Source of the DNA: Wolbachia endosymbiont (group A) of Bibio marci
GTDB taxonomy: Bacteria; Pseudomonadota; Alphaproteobacteria; Rickettsiales; Anaplasmataceae
Length of the DNA stretch: 64,000 nucleotides
Reading direction: 5' to 3'
Assembly (NCBI RefSeq): GCF_947251645.1
Contig: NZ_OX366364.1
Location: 434,001-498,000, forward strand
Part shown: positions 40,420 through 50,409 of the stretch, one piece after another
Position numbering within the stretch: the first letter of the stretch is position 1
Layout of the letters: each line of letters starts with the position of its first letter
The notes under the pieces: model-generated
Told to the model about the DNA's origin: nothing
The model's input: only the letters and a program-made list of their open reading frames with translations
Databases searched by the model: none
Program-made: the position numbers and the translations under genes

Positions 40420-41480
40420 TTAATTTGAGATCAAATCTTCATATTGCTTACTAAGTTTGTATTTCCTTCCTCTATTGGAAAAATCTACAATCTCGATAAA
40501 CCCCATTTCCACCCACTTTTTACAAAGTTGCGCACTAGTACGAGGCTTAAAATTAAATAGTTTGCCAACCTGACTAGCTGTAATAGCGGAAAACTCCTGG
40601 AAGAGCTCAAGAGCTTTGCGTTGTTTAGGATCAAGCTTACGTATAAGATCAGTCTGATCAGTGTGGTATTCTTCTTCATTTATACGTTGTAAAACGTTCT
40701 CAAATGAATTTGCCATACCTTCTACGAAATACTCCACCCACTTAGTGATATCTGCTTCAGCTCGTCCCATGTAATAGTTGTGCGATGTTATTGCTTCATA
40801 ATAAGCCCCTAGATTTTTAGCATAATATTCTTCCAATGAGTAAAGCCCTTTTAGGTCATATCCACCAAGGTGTAAAATTAATGTAGTCAGCAATCTTGCA
40901 GTACGACCATTACCGTCATAGTACGGATGAATTGTTACAAGTTGATAATGAGCAATACCTGCAATAACTGGGCAAGGCACTTGCTCACTGTCACGAATCC
41001 AACCAATCATACTGCTCATGAGCTTTGGTACATCCTTTGCTTCAGGTGGCATATAAATTATTGCACGTGTACGGCTATCACGAATAACGTTTTGACCATC
41101 ACGATAGGGACTTTAGATTTTCCACTCGCCATTACTAAGGCATGAAGCGTTTGGATGGCTTTTTCAGTAATAGGTATTCCCCTTGCTGCCCATTGTTCAA
41201 CTTGGGTTAAAGCTGCATAATATCCTTTAACCTCATTTTCATCTCTCCTATATTTTGGAAAGTGGCTTTTACCACTTAAAACCTCTTCAATCTGTTTAGG
41301 CTCAAGTCGATTTCCTTCGATCATAGTAGAATAGTGTATGGTATAAAGCCGTGCAGTTTCACGAAGGGACGAGAGCATCGATACAGTGAGCGGCAAATGT
41401 AACACTTTTTCTTTTGCTGCTTCAATCCTCATAAGGCAATTAGCGGTTTTGGAGGTAATCGTATAATTTGGCATCGGCAT
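40420..41480 (-). pseudogene. Fic family protein, frameshifted
   Basis: Fic domains transfer AMP or other groups to target proteins. The N-terminal half (41480-41058) ends at an early stop after KSKVPIVMVKTL. The next frame continues coherently (YRDGQNVIRDSRTRAIIYMP) into the second half (to 40420). One base missing in the GTCCCTATCG region near 41107-41112 explains the break. The N-half carries the Fic-family inhibitory-type stretch IHYSTMIEGNRLEP. The C-half has the full active-site motif HPYYDGNGRTARLL and a C-terminal winged-helix-like domain ending NRGRKYKLSKQYEDL. Restored length is about 353 residues. Confidence 0.8.
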
Positions 41481-41537
41481 AATATCTGCATTACATTACT
41501 TCTATATTATGCTGATAAAATGCAGATAATGCAACAT

Positions 41538-41642
41538 TCACACGACGCGACCATAAACAGCAATAAATTCAGCTGATTGAGAAAGAAGTTTGTCTTGTAG
41601 AATAGCTATTTCTTTTTCTCTACCAATTATTGGCTCGTTCAT
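41538..41642 (-). pseudogene. N-terminal fragment of an archaeal-type AAA ATPase
   Basis: Minus-strand ATG at 41642 opens MNEPIIGREKEIAILQDKLL and then SQSAEFIAVYGR before a TGA at 41538. GREKEI..L and then FIAVYGRR just before a Walker A is the start of the ATPase_2 family of DUF234-type ATPases. Everything from Walker A onward is gone. The remaining interval up to 41913 shows only AT-rich DNA. Confidence 0.5.
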
Positions 41643-41913
41643 ATGTTTATTCCGCGGAGTTTGTTGAAATTATACACAGCGGAATAAAACAAACAACTTA
41701 AATCTATGCTCCACGCGCTTTTGCTGTTTGCATCTTAAACTTTCTGATTAGTTTTACGCTTAGTTTTTATTGTTAAAGTTTGCATTTGAGACAAAACCGG
41801 CTATAAAATACACTTGATACAAATGTTTTTATGTATTAACATTAAATGCTTCTTTTAATATACAGATAAATGTGTACTAAAAGTTTTATATTGTAGGTTT
41901 TTAAATAAATTGT

Positions 41914-42672
41914 ATGTCTAGGGTATCGTTTTTATTGATTTTAATAATAGCAATAGCAAGCTTGCCGATAATAAATAATTGGCTTTCAAATCGCAGCCAA
42001 ATGCTAAACGATGATTATATAGGTGAGAGATTAGATGATTATATCAGTAGAAATTTTGATAAGATCGTAAGAACTCTCAAAGAGGAGTCGATTAAAAGTA
42101 GTTACGCTGCTCGAGATAATGTGACCAAAAGTAAAATTTCACAATACAAGAATCAAATATTTGACCTTACTTATCCTTACTCCGGAAATGAAAATAGTAG
42201 TGTTGTAGCTGCAGGCTTCTTTGACTATTCTTGTGGATATTGCAAAGCTATGAAGAATGATATAAAGCAGTTAATTAACGACGGTAAAATTAAGTATATC
42301 TTTAGGGATGCTCCAATACTTGGTAACGCCTCTTTAAAGTTAGCAAAAAGTGCTTTAGCTGTTTACTTTATTGATAAAGAAAAATATTTCGATTTTCACT
42401 ATGCTGCTTTAAGTCACAAAGGAGGATTTTCAGACGAAAGCATATTGGATATAGTGAAAAGCATAGGGATTGATGAGGACGATTTTAATAATTCCATGAA
42501 AAATAATGCAGACAAAATTGAGCAAATGATAAACGACAGTAAGCTCCTAGTAAGAGATTTGGGAGTAGGTGGTACACCTTTTTTAATAATGGGGGATAGT
42601 CTGTTTATAGGAGCAACTGATTTAAATATACTACGCAAAAAAGTAGATGAATTAAGTCACAAGCAAGGCTAA
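41914..42672 (+). CDS. DsbA-family thiol oxidoreductase (ScsC/alpha-DsbA-like)
   Basis: This periplasmic thioredoxin-fold enzyme makes or shuffles disulfides. The 252-residue protein starts with a signal-anchor (SRVSFLLILIIAIASLPII). A helical, charged N-terminal extension follows (residues 30-85), and then the thioredoxin domain with active site FDYSCGYCKAM near residue 107. The cis-proline loop reads GGTPFLIMG near 222. Wolbachia is known to have two such proteins (alpha-DsbA1 and alpha-DsbA2). The N-terminal extension suggests the ScsC-like trimeric type, but I cannot decide. No DsbB gene is adjacent. Confidence 0.82.
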   Translation: MSRVSFLLILIIAIASLPIINNWLSNRSQMLNDDYIGERLDDYISRNFDKIVRTLKEESIKSSYAARDNVTKSKISQYKNQIFDLTYPYSGNENSSVVAAGFFDYSCGYCKAMKNDIKQLINDGKIKYIFRDAPILGNASLKLAKSALAVYFIDKEKYFDFHYAALSHKGGFSDESILDIVKSIGIDEDDFNNSMKNNADKIEQMINDSKLLVRDLGVGGTPFLIMGDSLFIGATDLNILRKKVDELSHKQG

Positions 42673-42704
42673 TTTCAATTTGCCATAAAATTTATTTTTT
42701 TTGC

Positions 42705-42733
42705 TTGACAACTCAAATGAACCTGAGTATAGT
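42705..42733 (+). promoter_or_regulatory. Near-consensus promoter before the DUF2460 gene
   Basis: TTGACA (42705-42710), a 17-bp spacer and TATAGT (42728-42733) are almost the sigma-70 consensus, rare in this AT-rich DNA. The leader to the next start (42863) is about 125 nt. It contains two small hairpins: AGTGG/CCACT at 42762-42777 and CATAG/CTATG at 42781-42799. Confidence 0.65.
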
Positions 42734-42862
42734 AATTGTGGGTATGACAGCAGTTTAACTCAGTGGTCTCATCCACTTTCCATAGCGTCATTTACTATGT
42801 GAAACACTTTCAAATTACAACATTTTCTTCAACCAAACTATTTTACTTTCACAGGAGGACAT

Positions 42863-43459
42863 ATGTCATTCACAGAAATTAGATTTCCAGAAAATATATC
42901 TTATGGTTCCACTGGAGGACCGGAATTTTCCACTGACGTTGTAACAACTCATAACGGTTGTGAACAGCGCAACATCAATTGGTCTCATGCACGCACTAGA
43001 TACAACATAGCTTACGGGGTCAGATCAAACGAGCAGCTAACAGAACTCATAACATTTTTTCATGCACGAAAAGGTAAAGCAATAGGGTTTCGTTTTAAGG
43101 ATTGGTCAGATTTTATAGCCATTAATCAAAAGATTGGTATAGGAGATAACAAAAAAACGACTTTTCAGCTAATCAAAACTTATGTAAGTGGGGAAGATAA
43201 GCATATACGCATGATCAAAAAGCCAGTACATGGGACAGTAAAGATTTATTTAAATGGTAAAGAAGAGAGTAAATATTCAGTAAATTATTCAACGGGAGAA
43301 ATAACATTTATGAAGCCACCAGTAAAAGATGCGATAATCACTGCGAGCTTCGAATTTGATGTGCCCGTGCGCTTTGATACAGATTACTTAAACGCTTCTA
43401 TTGATGACTATGGAAGCAATAGCTGGAACAACATTCCACTAGTGGAAGTGAAATTTTAG
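42863..43459 (+). CDS. DUF2460 family protein (gene transfer agent gp12-like)
   Basis: DUF2460 proteins are distal-tail components of alphaproteobacterial gene transfer agents and related phages. The 198-residue protein is about the family length. It opens FTEIRFPENISYGSTGGPEF and contains NWSHARTRYNIAYGVRS and FFHARKGKAIGFRFKDWSDF, which are typical. The start ATG at 42863 has AGGAGG 7 bp upstream. No other GTA gene lies in the window, consistent with scattered GTA remnants in Rickettsiales. An IS copy begins 110 bp after its stop. Its intact frame and strong promoter suggest it is kept. Confidence 0.8.
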   Translation: MSFTEIRFPENISYGSTGGPEFSTDVVTTHNGCEQRNINWSHARTRYNIAYGVRSNEQLTELITFFHARKGKAIGFRFKDWSDFIAINQKIGIGDNKKTTFQLIKTYVSGEDKHIRMIKKPVHGTVKIYLNGKEESKYSVNYSTGEITFMKPPVKDAIITASFEFDVPVRFDTDYLNASIDDYGSNSWNNIPLVEVKF

Positions 43460-43569
43460 TTATAAGCGAGCATAGATCTACATCATACTACAACAACTGT
43501 ATTATAATTCGAAAGCAGCTTGCTCAGCCCTATGCCCTCAAATATGAAGATGTCATTCCAGTCTGGAAT

Positions 43570-44658
43570 GGCTTTGTTGCATCGCACCTTATACTGGTAG
43601 TAATTTACGATAAATATCATGTAGCCATTTCAAATTTAGCCATACCAATTTCAGTAAATTGATTAAGCAAATAGCACTTAATCAGCAATTCTTTTTCGCG
43701 ATTTACTTCGGATTTATTCCTAAAGCTGAATCCAAATATTTGCTTTAATCTTGAGAAAAACCCTTCAATATAAGATCTTTTCCCATAATTTACTTCTTTT
43801 TTCCATTCTTTCACGCCATCTTCACCGTATAATTTTATTAACCTAATAGCAGCATTTCTGTCAGACATATAATCTATTTCTGGATGTTCTGCCGCATTGT
43901 TTATTGGTGGAATTTTTGCCTTTATATCATATTCGTGACACAATTTGTAAAACTTGTGCCTATCATATGCCCTATCTGCATATAGTGCTTTTATGATATG
44001 CTGAAAATTAACTTCTTTAAGCAAATCGCAAGCTCCATAGTGATCAGAGTAGACACCGTTACTGTATTTTACAGCTATGGCTTTTTTGCTGTTTATATTC
44101 AACATTACATGCAATTTTCTTGTCTGTTCATAGCCACGATATTTTCTGTTAGCGCTATTTTCCTTGCTGTGACCAGGGGTATTGTTGTAAATGCTGATAC
44201 CTGTACTATCTATAGCAATTTCGATGTCTTCCATATTATTTTTATCAATTCTGCAATCATTGATCTTAATATTAAGTTTCTTAAACCTTCTTGATGCTTG
44301 TGAATAGCTGATAACTGCTAAATCTCTTCCTATTTGTTGCATATATCCTTTTATAAACCCCACCGTTTGTCTTAAACCAATTCTAAAAAGATTGACAATT
44401 ATATGCACCAAAATCACAACTTTATCACTGTAAATATAGTTGCCGCCTTGCATTTTTGGACTATTTTCATACCAATTTTCTATGGCTTCATTGATATAAT
44501 GAAAAATATTTCCTCTTTCCTGGAGAAATTTGTTATATTCATTTTGGTTACTGACTTTCATTTTCTGTGGCATATTTTTTCTTCAACAGTTAAATGGTTA
44601 TTTATAATGAATTTTGTCAGTAGCCACCAGATTTTTTCGGTTGCTATGCAACAAAGCC
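43570..44658 (-). mobile_element. IS903-type insertion sequence, copy 2, intact
   Basis: The element is 1,089 bp, identical in length to copy 1. It has ends GGCTTTGTTGCATCGC (43570) and TATGCAACAAAGCC (44658). A perfect 9-bp target duplication GTCTGGAAT lies at 43561-43569 and 44659-44667. This is the clearest recent insertion in the window. Confidence 0.9.
43617..44573 (-). CDS. IS5-family DDE transposase, intact
   Basis: The 318-residue transposase matches that at 307-1263 apart from one visible substitution (Ile for Val after NFQH). It has the catalytic-site motifs IAIDSTGISIYNN and ALYADRAYD and the C-terminal RSYIEGFFSRLKQIFGFSF. The ATG at 44573 is 85 bp inside the element end. Confidence 0.85.
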   Translation of the reverse strand: MPQKMKVSNQNEYNKFLQERGNIFHYINEAIENWYENSPKMQGGNYIYSDKVVILVHIIVNLFRIGLRQTVGFIKGYMQQIGRDLAVISYSQASRRFKKLNIKINDCRIDKNNMEDIEIAIDSTGISIYNNTPGHSKENSANRKYRGYEQTRKLHVMLNINSKKAIAVKYSNGVYSDHYGACDLLKEVNFQHIIKALYADRAYDRHKFYKLCHEYDIKAKIPPINNAAEHPEIDYMSDRNAAIRLIKLYGEDGVKEWKKEVNYGKRSYIEGFFSRLKQIFGFSFRNKSEVNREKELLIKCYLLNQFTEIGMAKFEMAT

Positions 44659-44773
44659 GTCTGGAATCCAGGAATTTTGATTGGACGCTAAGTTGGAGAA
44701 CATAGAAAGTAGCTTGCTTTATGCTAAAATAAGCATTTTTGATAAAACTGTATGGAAAACTGGATCCCAGTGG

Positions 44774-45098
44774 GCTTTGTTGCATCGCTACTTATGAAAG
44801 GCTAACTATAGTTAGGATTATAAGCAACCTATTGAAAATCTTGTTTTTTTGCAATCAATCTGATCAAATTTAAGAATAGTAATTTATTATTTATATTAAT
44901 AAATTTAATTCTATTGAAAATAGCTAAAGCATTGAAATTCTTGAATTTTAGCCGGATTAGTGAGTGGTAGTGAAATTTCTTTTACTCAAATTTAGGTATT
45001 TACTGACCGTTCTTGTTATAAATACCAGAATAATAAGCTACTGATATTCTCTATCTTTTTTATCTTTAATCCATCATAGCTAGCGATGCAACAAAGCC
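44774..45098. mobile_element. 325-bp MITE with IS903-type ends
   Basis: Perfect 18-bp inverted repeats GGCTTTGTTGCATCGCTA (44774) and TAGCGATGCAACAAAGCC (ending 45098) enclose very AT-rich DNA without an open frame. The first 13 bases equal the ends of the three full IS copies in this window, so their transposase could move it. Its right end lies inside the ankyrin reading frame and supplies that gene's stop codon. The left flank ATCCCAGTG matches the preferred target but the right flank does not, so flanks were later altered. Confidence 0.75.
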
Positions 45099-45883
45099 GA
45101 ATTGTCCTCAGCATTTAGCTCAACATTATTTATTACTTGTTCAGCATTAACTTCATCAAAATTAGGAGAAGGCCATTTTGTTTGTACATAAAACACATCA
45201 TGTATAGCTTTTGCAACAAGAAGAACTCCAGCAAGAGCAAATGCTGCCACTCCCGCATAACATAAGAAAGAGGCATCACATGAAGAGTAAATCGCAAAAG
45301 CAACATAACTTGTTAGAACTGCAAGAGCTAACTGACAAAATACACTGGATTTATTGATTCTCCCATACTCGACTAATAATTTTTTAACTTTACTATTCCG
45401 TAAGAATAATTCATTAATTTCTGTATTAGGATCTGCACCATTTTTTAAGAAAAGCTCTACAATTTCAATCTTTTGAGACAAAATAGCAAAAGTTAATGGA
45501 CTTACCCCTGCATAAGGTTGGTTTATATAATCACCAAATTGTCCATTTTTGCTACTCTTGAACTTAGAAAAGATCTCCTTAAGAAGCTTTATATCTTTCT
45601 GAAAAGTAGCAGAAATGAAAACAGACTGTAGATCACTAAGAGAGTTAATATCGTCATCTAAATCGACATAGTCACAAGGCTTGGAACCTGGACCGATAAA
45701 TTGTTCTGAAAGAGAGTGGAATGCAGTTGTGAATTCTCTATGCTGGTCCAATATCTTTCCGCTACTTTTATTTTGAGAAAGAGTGAAAAACAATTTCTCC
45801 TTATATCTTTCTTCCAATTCCCATTTTTCAGGGTTATCACTCTCACTAAAACCTAATATTTTTAAAGCTTCCTTTCTTATATG
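45080..45883 (-). pseudogene. Ankyrin protein with degenerate J-like N-terminus, altered at both ends
   Basis: The coding frame can be read from about 45883 (HIRKEALKILGFSESDNPEK) to a TAG at 45080-45082. The N-terminus aligns with the J-domain of the gene at 27667-29199 (CKEAFKVLGLSEG) but lacks HPD. About two ankyrin repeats follow (GVSPLTFAILSQKIEIVELF), then two hydrophobic segments (LALAVLTSYVAFAIY; LCYAGVAAFALAGVLLVAKA). The last residues SALLHR and the stop are the inverted end of the MITE. There is no ATG in frame: an 81-bp tandem duplication interrupts the start. An ATG at 46046 followed by CCAAGA could be the original start. It is probably non-functional. Confidence 0.65.
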
Positions 45884-46040
45884 TTGAAATTAAGTCTTTA
45901 TAAGTGTGACAAAGCAGTAATATAAAGATGTATAGAGAAGAGGAACCGTTTCCTTTCTTATATGTTGAAATTAAGTCTTTGTAAGTGTGACAAAGCAGTA
46001 ATATAAAGATGTATAGAGAAGAGGAACCGTTTCCTTTCTT
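45871..46040. repeat. 81-bp tandem duplication
   Basis: CCTTTCTTATATGTTGAAAT begins at 45871 and again at 45952, and CCTTTCTT recurs at 46033. This gives two full units of 81 bp plus 8 bp of a third. The two units differ by one base (CTTTATAAG versus CTTTGTAAG). The unit length is 27 codons. It sits exactly where the ankyrin gene start should be. Confidence 0.85.
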
Positions 46041-46173
46041 GGTCATAGGGACCGTTGGAAAGCAAGGTTCTCTTCTCTTAAATTTATACTGAAAGTTCCG
46101 AACAACTGATTGAGCTTTTAGGCTCGTATATAAGACTGGAAAATGCAGTATATGTTATTATTATGGAGGAATT

Positions 46174-47145
46174 ATGAATTCATCAAATATTATTGCTGGC
46201 ATTGATGTTAGCAAAAGTAAATTAGATATCCACATTCACCCACTTGAGCATTATAAAATATTTGAAAACAATGTACAATCCATTGATGAAATGCTGGACT
46301 TTTTACGTTTGCATAATGTAACCAAAGTTGGCCTTGAGGCAACTGGTGGATACGAAAAATTATGTGCCTATACTTTACTAAGCAATGGTTTTGAGGTATA
46401 CGTCATTCAACCTAGATGGGTTAGAGACTATGCTAAAAGCCTTGGTATTACTACAAAAACTGATAAAATAGACTGCAGTATCATTTCACGTTATATCAAT
46501 AATACAGATATGCGTGTTACTCCTTTAACAGTTGATAATGGTAATATTGATTGCTTGAAACAAAAATTATCTCGTAGAAACCAACTTGTAGAAATAGCAA
46601 AAATACAAAAAACCCAAATCCAACAGGTAACTGATACATCTATAATTAAACAAATAGAGGAGCTTCTCGCGATTTTACGTAATCAAATTAAAACTTTAGA
46701 AGATGAAATGATTACATTTATCGATCAAAACCAAGAGCTTAAAAGAAAATATATATCAATAACTAGCATACCAGGTGTAAGTAAAATCACAGCCATTACT
46801 TTGATTTGCTATTTGCCCGAACTTGGAACCCTTCAAGAAAAGCAAATATCTAGCCTTGCAGGACTTGCACCTTTTAATCGAGACAGTGGTTTCAGTAAAG
46901 GAAAGAGATGTATTCAGGGCAGTAGATCACAAGTTAGAACGGTTTTACACATGTGTATTCTCAGTGCACAAAAAGTTAATTCTTATATCAACCCTTTCTT
47001 TACTAGATTATATAATCAATATAAAAAGCCATATAAAATTGCTTCCACTGCTGCCATGAGAAAACTGCTTATTCTTGCTAACTCTTTGGTCAGAGACGAT
47101 AGAGTCTTTACTGAGGAATATAGTCCTCAGTCTGTTTCTATCTAA
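46174..47145 (+). CDS. IS110-family DEDD transposase, intact
   Basis: The 323-residue recombinase has an N-terminal RuvC-like DEDD domain: Asp in IIAGIDVSKSKLDI, Glu in VGLEATGGYEKL, and two Asp in KTDKIDCSIIS. The C-terminal Tnp domain has TSIPGVSKITAITLICYLPE and a serine-bearing stretch SGFSKGKRCIQGSRSQVR. A coiled coil lies between them. The start ATG at 46174 has GGAGG 6 bp upstream. Length and motifs are normal, so the element may be active. Confidence 0.85.
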   Translation: MNSSNIIAGIDVSKSKLDIHIHPLEHYKIFENNVQSIDEMLDFLRLHNVTKVGLEATGGYEKLCAYTLLSNGFEVYVIQPRWVRDYAKSLGITTKTDKIDCSIISRYINNTDMRVTPLTVDNGNIDCLKQKLSRRNQLVEIAKIQKTQIQQVTDTSIIKQIEELLAILRNQIKTLEDEMITFIDQNQELKRKYISITSIPGVSKITAITLICYLPELGTLQEKQISSLAGLAPFNRDSGFSKGKRCIQGSRSQVRTVLHMCILSAQKVNSYINPFFTRLYNQYKKPYKIASTAAMRKLLILANSLVRDDRVFTEEYSPQSVSI

Positions 47146-47164
47146 GCTAATTTATGGCAGAGCT

Positions 47165-47206
47165 TGTGGATAAGTACGCTATACAAACTGTAAGTACTTA
47201 TCCACA
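47165..47206. terminator. Strong hairpin after the IS110 transposase
   Basis: TGTGGATAAGTAC (47165-47177) and GTACTTATCCACA (47194-47206) form a perfect 13-bp stem with a 16-nt loop. There is no U-tract. It may be a terminator or the recombination/ncRNA end of the IS110 element. Each arm contains TTATCCACA, which equals the strong E. coli DnaA box. Confidence 0.45.
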
Positions 47207-47303
47207 GCTACACTAGATTAAGAATATTTAAATTAAGAGTCATAATATATTGATTTTTTATAAATCTACTAAATTGAAAATTTTTCGATATTTTTCATTT
47301 TTT

Positions 47304-49133
<1,830 letters not shown>

Positions 49134-49249
49134 TCACTTTTGTGTTATTTTACGAACAAAATTTCCGCTTTGCTAGTGTTTTTTATTAAATATATAATAT
49201 TTAAATGAAAATAGAGAGATATTTAAGCAAATATATTAATATAGAGATC

Positions 49250-49412
49250 TATTCTTTGGAAACTTGCTTAGATTCTTCTTTTATTGATTCGACTGATATA
49301 TCTTGAATTTCTTCTTCCGGCTTGTTTGGTTCAGCTAGAGTTGACTCTTCTTTAGATTCTGCTGCTAATTTGCGTTAATTTCTTTAGTGTGTTTTGACCG
49401 CGATACTGAAAT
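49250..49412. repeat. Direct repeat A flanking the methylase gene
   Basis: This stretch matches 50235-50409 with scattered substitutions and small indels (GCTTAGATTCTTCTTTTATT and CTTCTTCCGGCTTGTTTGGT are shared). Read on the minus strand it encodes a second copy of the C-terminus of the protein at 50235-50786 (AAESKEESTLAEPNKPEEE), ending at the same stop codon. Confidence 0.8.
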
Positions 49413-50163
49413 TCCTATAGTCCTTACTTAAGATTAAAATCTCATTCGATTTTTTAGAGTTACCCATTCCATACGTCCATTTGGGTGTAATGATACGATG
49501 CTCTGTATACATGTCCCGTATTTCCTCACAATCATTATACGATAAAACCCATCTATCGCGAGTCGACAAAAGTTTGGCAAGTCCTTCATGGTCAAAATCT
49601 GTACCTCTTCTTCCGTATAGTTTTTGATCAATTAAATAAGGAGGATCACAATATAAGAAATCATTTGCGTGTTTAGGAATACTTTTTTTAAAGTCAGCTA
49701 AATCCACAGTAAGATTTTTAATTGAGAACTTTGCCAATCTTTCTATTGAACTTAGTGTAAAGCGTGGGTGTCCTGGAGACATACCGCCAAACAATGTTGT
49801 ACCACTGAAAGATGTACGATTTAATGCAAAAAATGCTGCAGCAATTTCAACTCTATCCCTCAAGGTGAAAAATGTTTTTTGTAAGCTATAGAACATGGCA
49901 GATGTCATATTTTGGTATTTCCGCACTACCTCTGCAAGGTAAGAAGCATCTTCTAAAAGCACCTGCCAAAATCTTACTAATGGTTCAAAGGCGTCATAGC
50001 CATAAACTTTTGTTCCTCTGCTGGCTAACGCTAACTCTATTGATCCTCCACCTATAAAAGGAGAGCAAAGCGTAGATAACTCTTTTGGAATATATTTATT
50101 AATAATTTGAGAAACGGCGCGACTCTTACCTCCAGGGTAGCGAAGAGGAGACTTTACAAGCAA
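49384..50163 (-). CDS. DNA adenine methylase (Dam/D12 class)
   Basis: This enzyme methylates the N6 of adenine in a short DNA target. The 259-residue protein has motif X/I LRYPGGKSRAV and CSPFIGGGSIELALA and the catalytic motif IV FLYCDPPYLI. The start is TTG at 50163, with AAGGAAA 7 bp upstream; there is no ATG option. Its last residues (NFSIAVKTH) come from direct repeat A, since the neighbour protein has FSINFIAVKTL there. No restriction enzyme gene is adjacent, so it is probably an orphan phage-type methylase. The gene is likely to have been inserted together with the duplication. Confidence 0.85.
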   Translation of the reverse strand: MLVKSPLRYPGGKSRAVSQIINKYIPKELSTLCSPFIGGGSIELALASRGTKVYGYDAFEPLVRFWQVLLEDASYLAEVVRKYQNMTSAMFYSLQKTFFTLRDRVEIAAAFFALNRTSFSGTTLFGGMSPGHPRFTLSSIERLAKFSIKNLTVDLADFKKSIPKHANDFLYCDPPYLIDQKLYGRRGTDFDHEGLAKLLSTRDRWVLSYNDCEEIRDMYTEHRIITPKWTYGMGNSKKSNEILILSKDYRNFSIAVKTH

Positions 50164-50234
50164 AATTTGTTTCCTTTTCTTGGAGCTAGTTGTGGTTTGT
50201 CTGCTGTAACAAATGCGGTAATAAATAGCTAAGT

Positions 50235-50409
50235 CTATTCTCTGGAAATTTGCTTAGATTCTTCTTTTATTGATTCGACCGATACATCTTGAATTTCTTC
50301 TTCCGGCTTGTTTGGTTCGGCTAGAGTTGACTCTTCTTTAGATTCTGCTGCTAATTTGCGTTGTTTGATAAACTTCTTTAATGTTTTGACTGCAATAAAA
50401 TTAATACTG
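50235..50409. repeat. Direct repeat B flanking the methylase gene
   Basis: This is the partner of 49250-49412 and the 3' part of the lysine-rich gene. The two copies stand 985 bp apart with the methylase gene between them. Confidence 0.8.

Larger units (their letters stand above)
46047..47210 (+). mobile_element. IS110-family insertion sequence (limits approximate)
   Basis: An intact IS110-type transposase is preceded by about 125 bp of non-coding DNA and followed by a strong hairpin. IS110 elements lack ordinary terminal inverted repeats, so the limits are estimates from the tandem repeat on the left and the hairpin on the right. The left non-coding part is where group IS110 elements encode their guide (bridge) RNA. 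Confidence 0.55.

Noticed and set aside
45846..46046. 66-codon open frame made of two near-identical 27-codon units
   Set aside because: It is a by-product of the 81-bp tandem duplication and is out of phase with the ankyrin gene.
47165..47206. Possible replication origin because of paired DnaA boxes
   Set aside because: Only two boxes, within a transposon end, with no origin-type gene neighbours.
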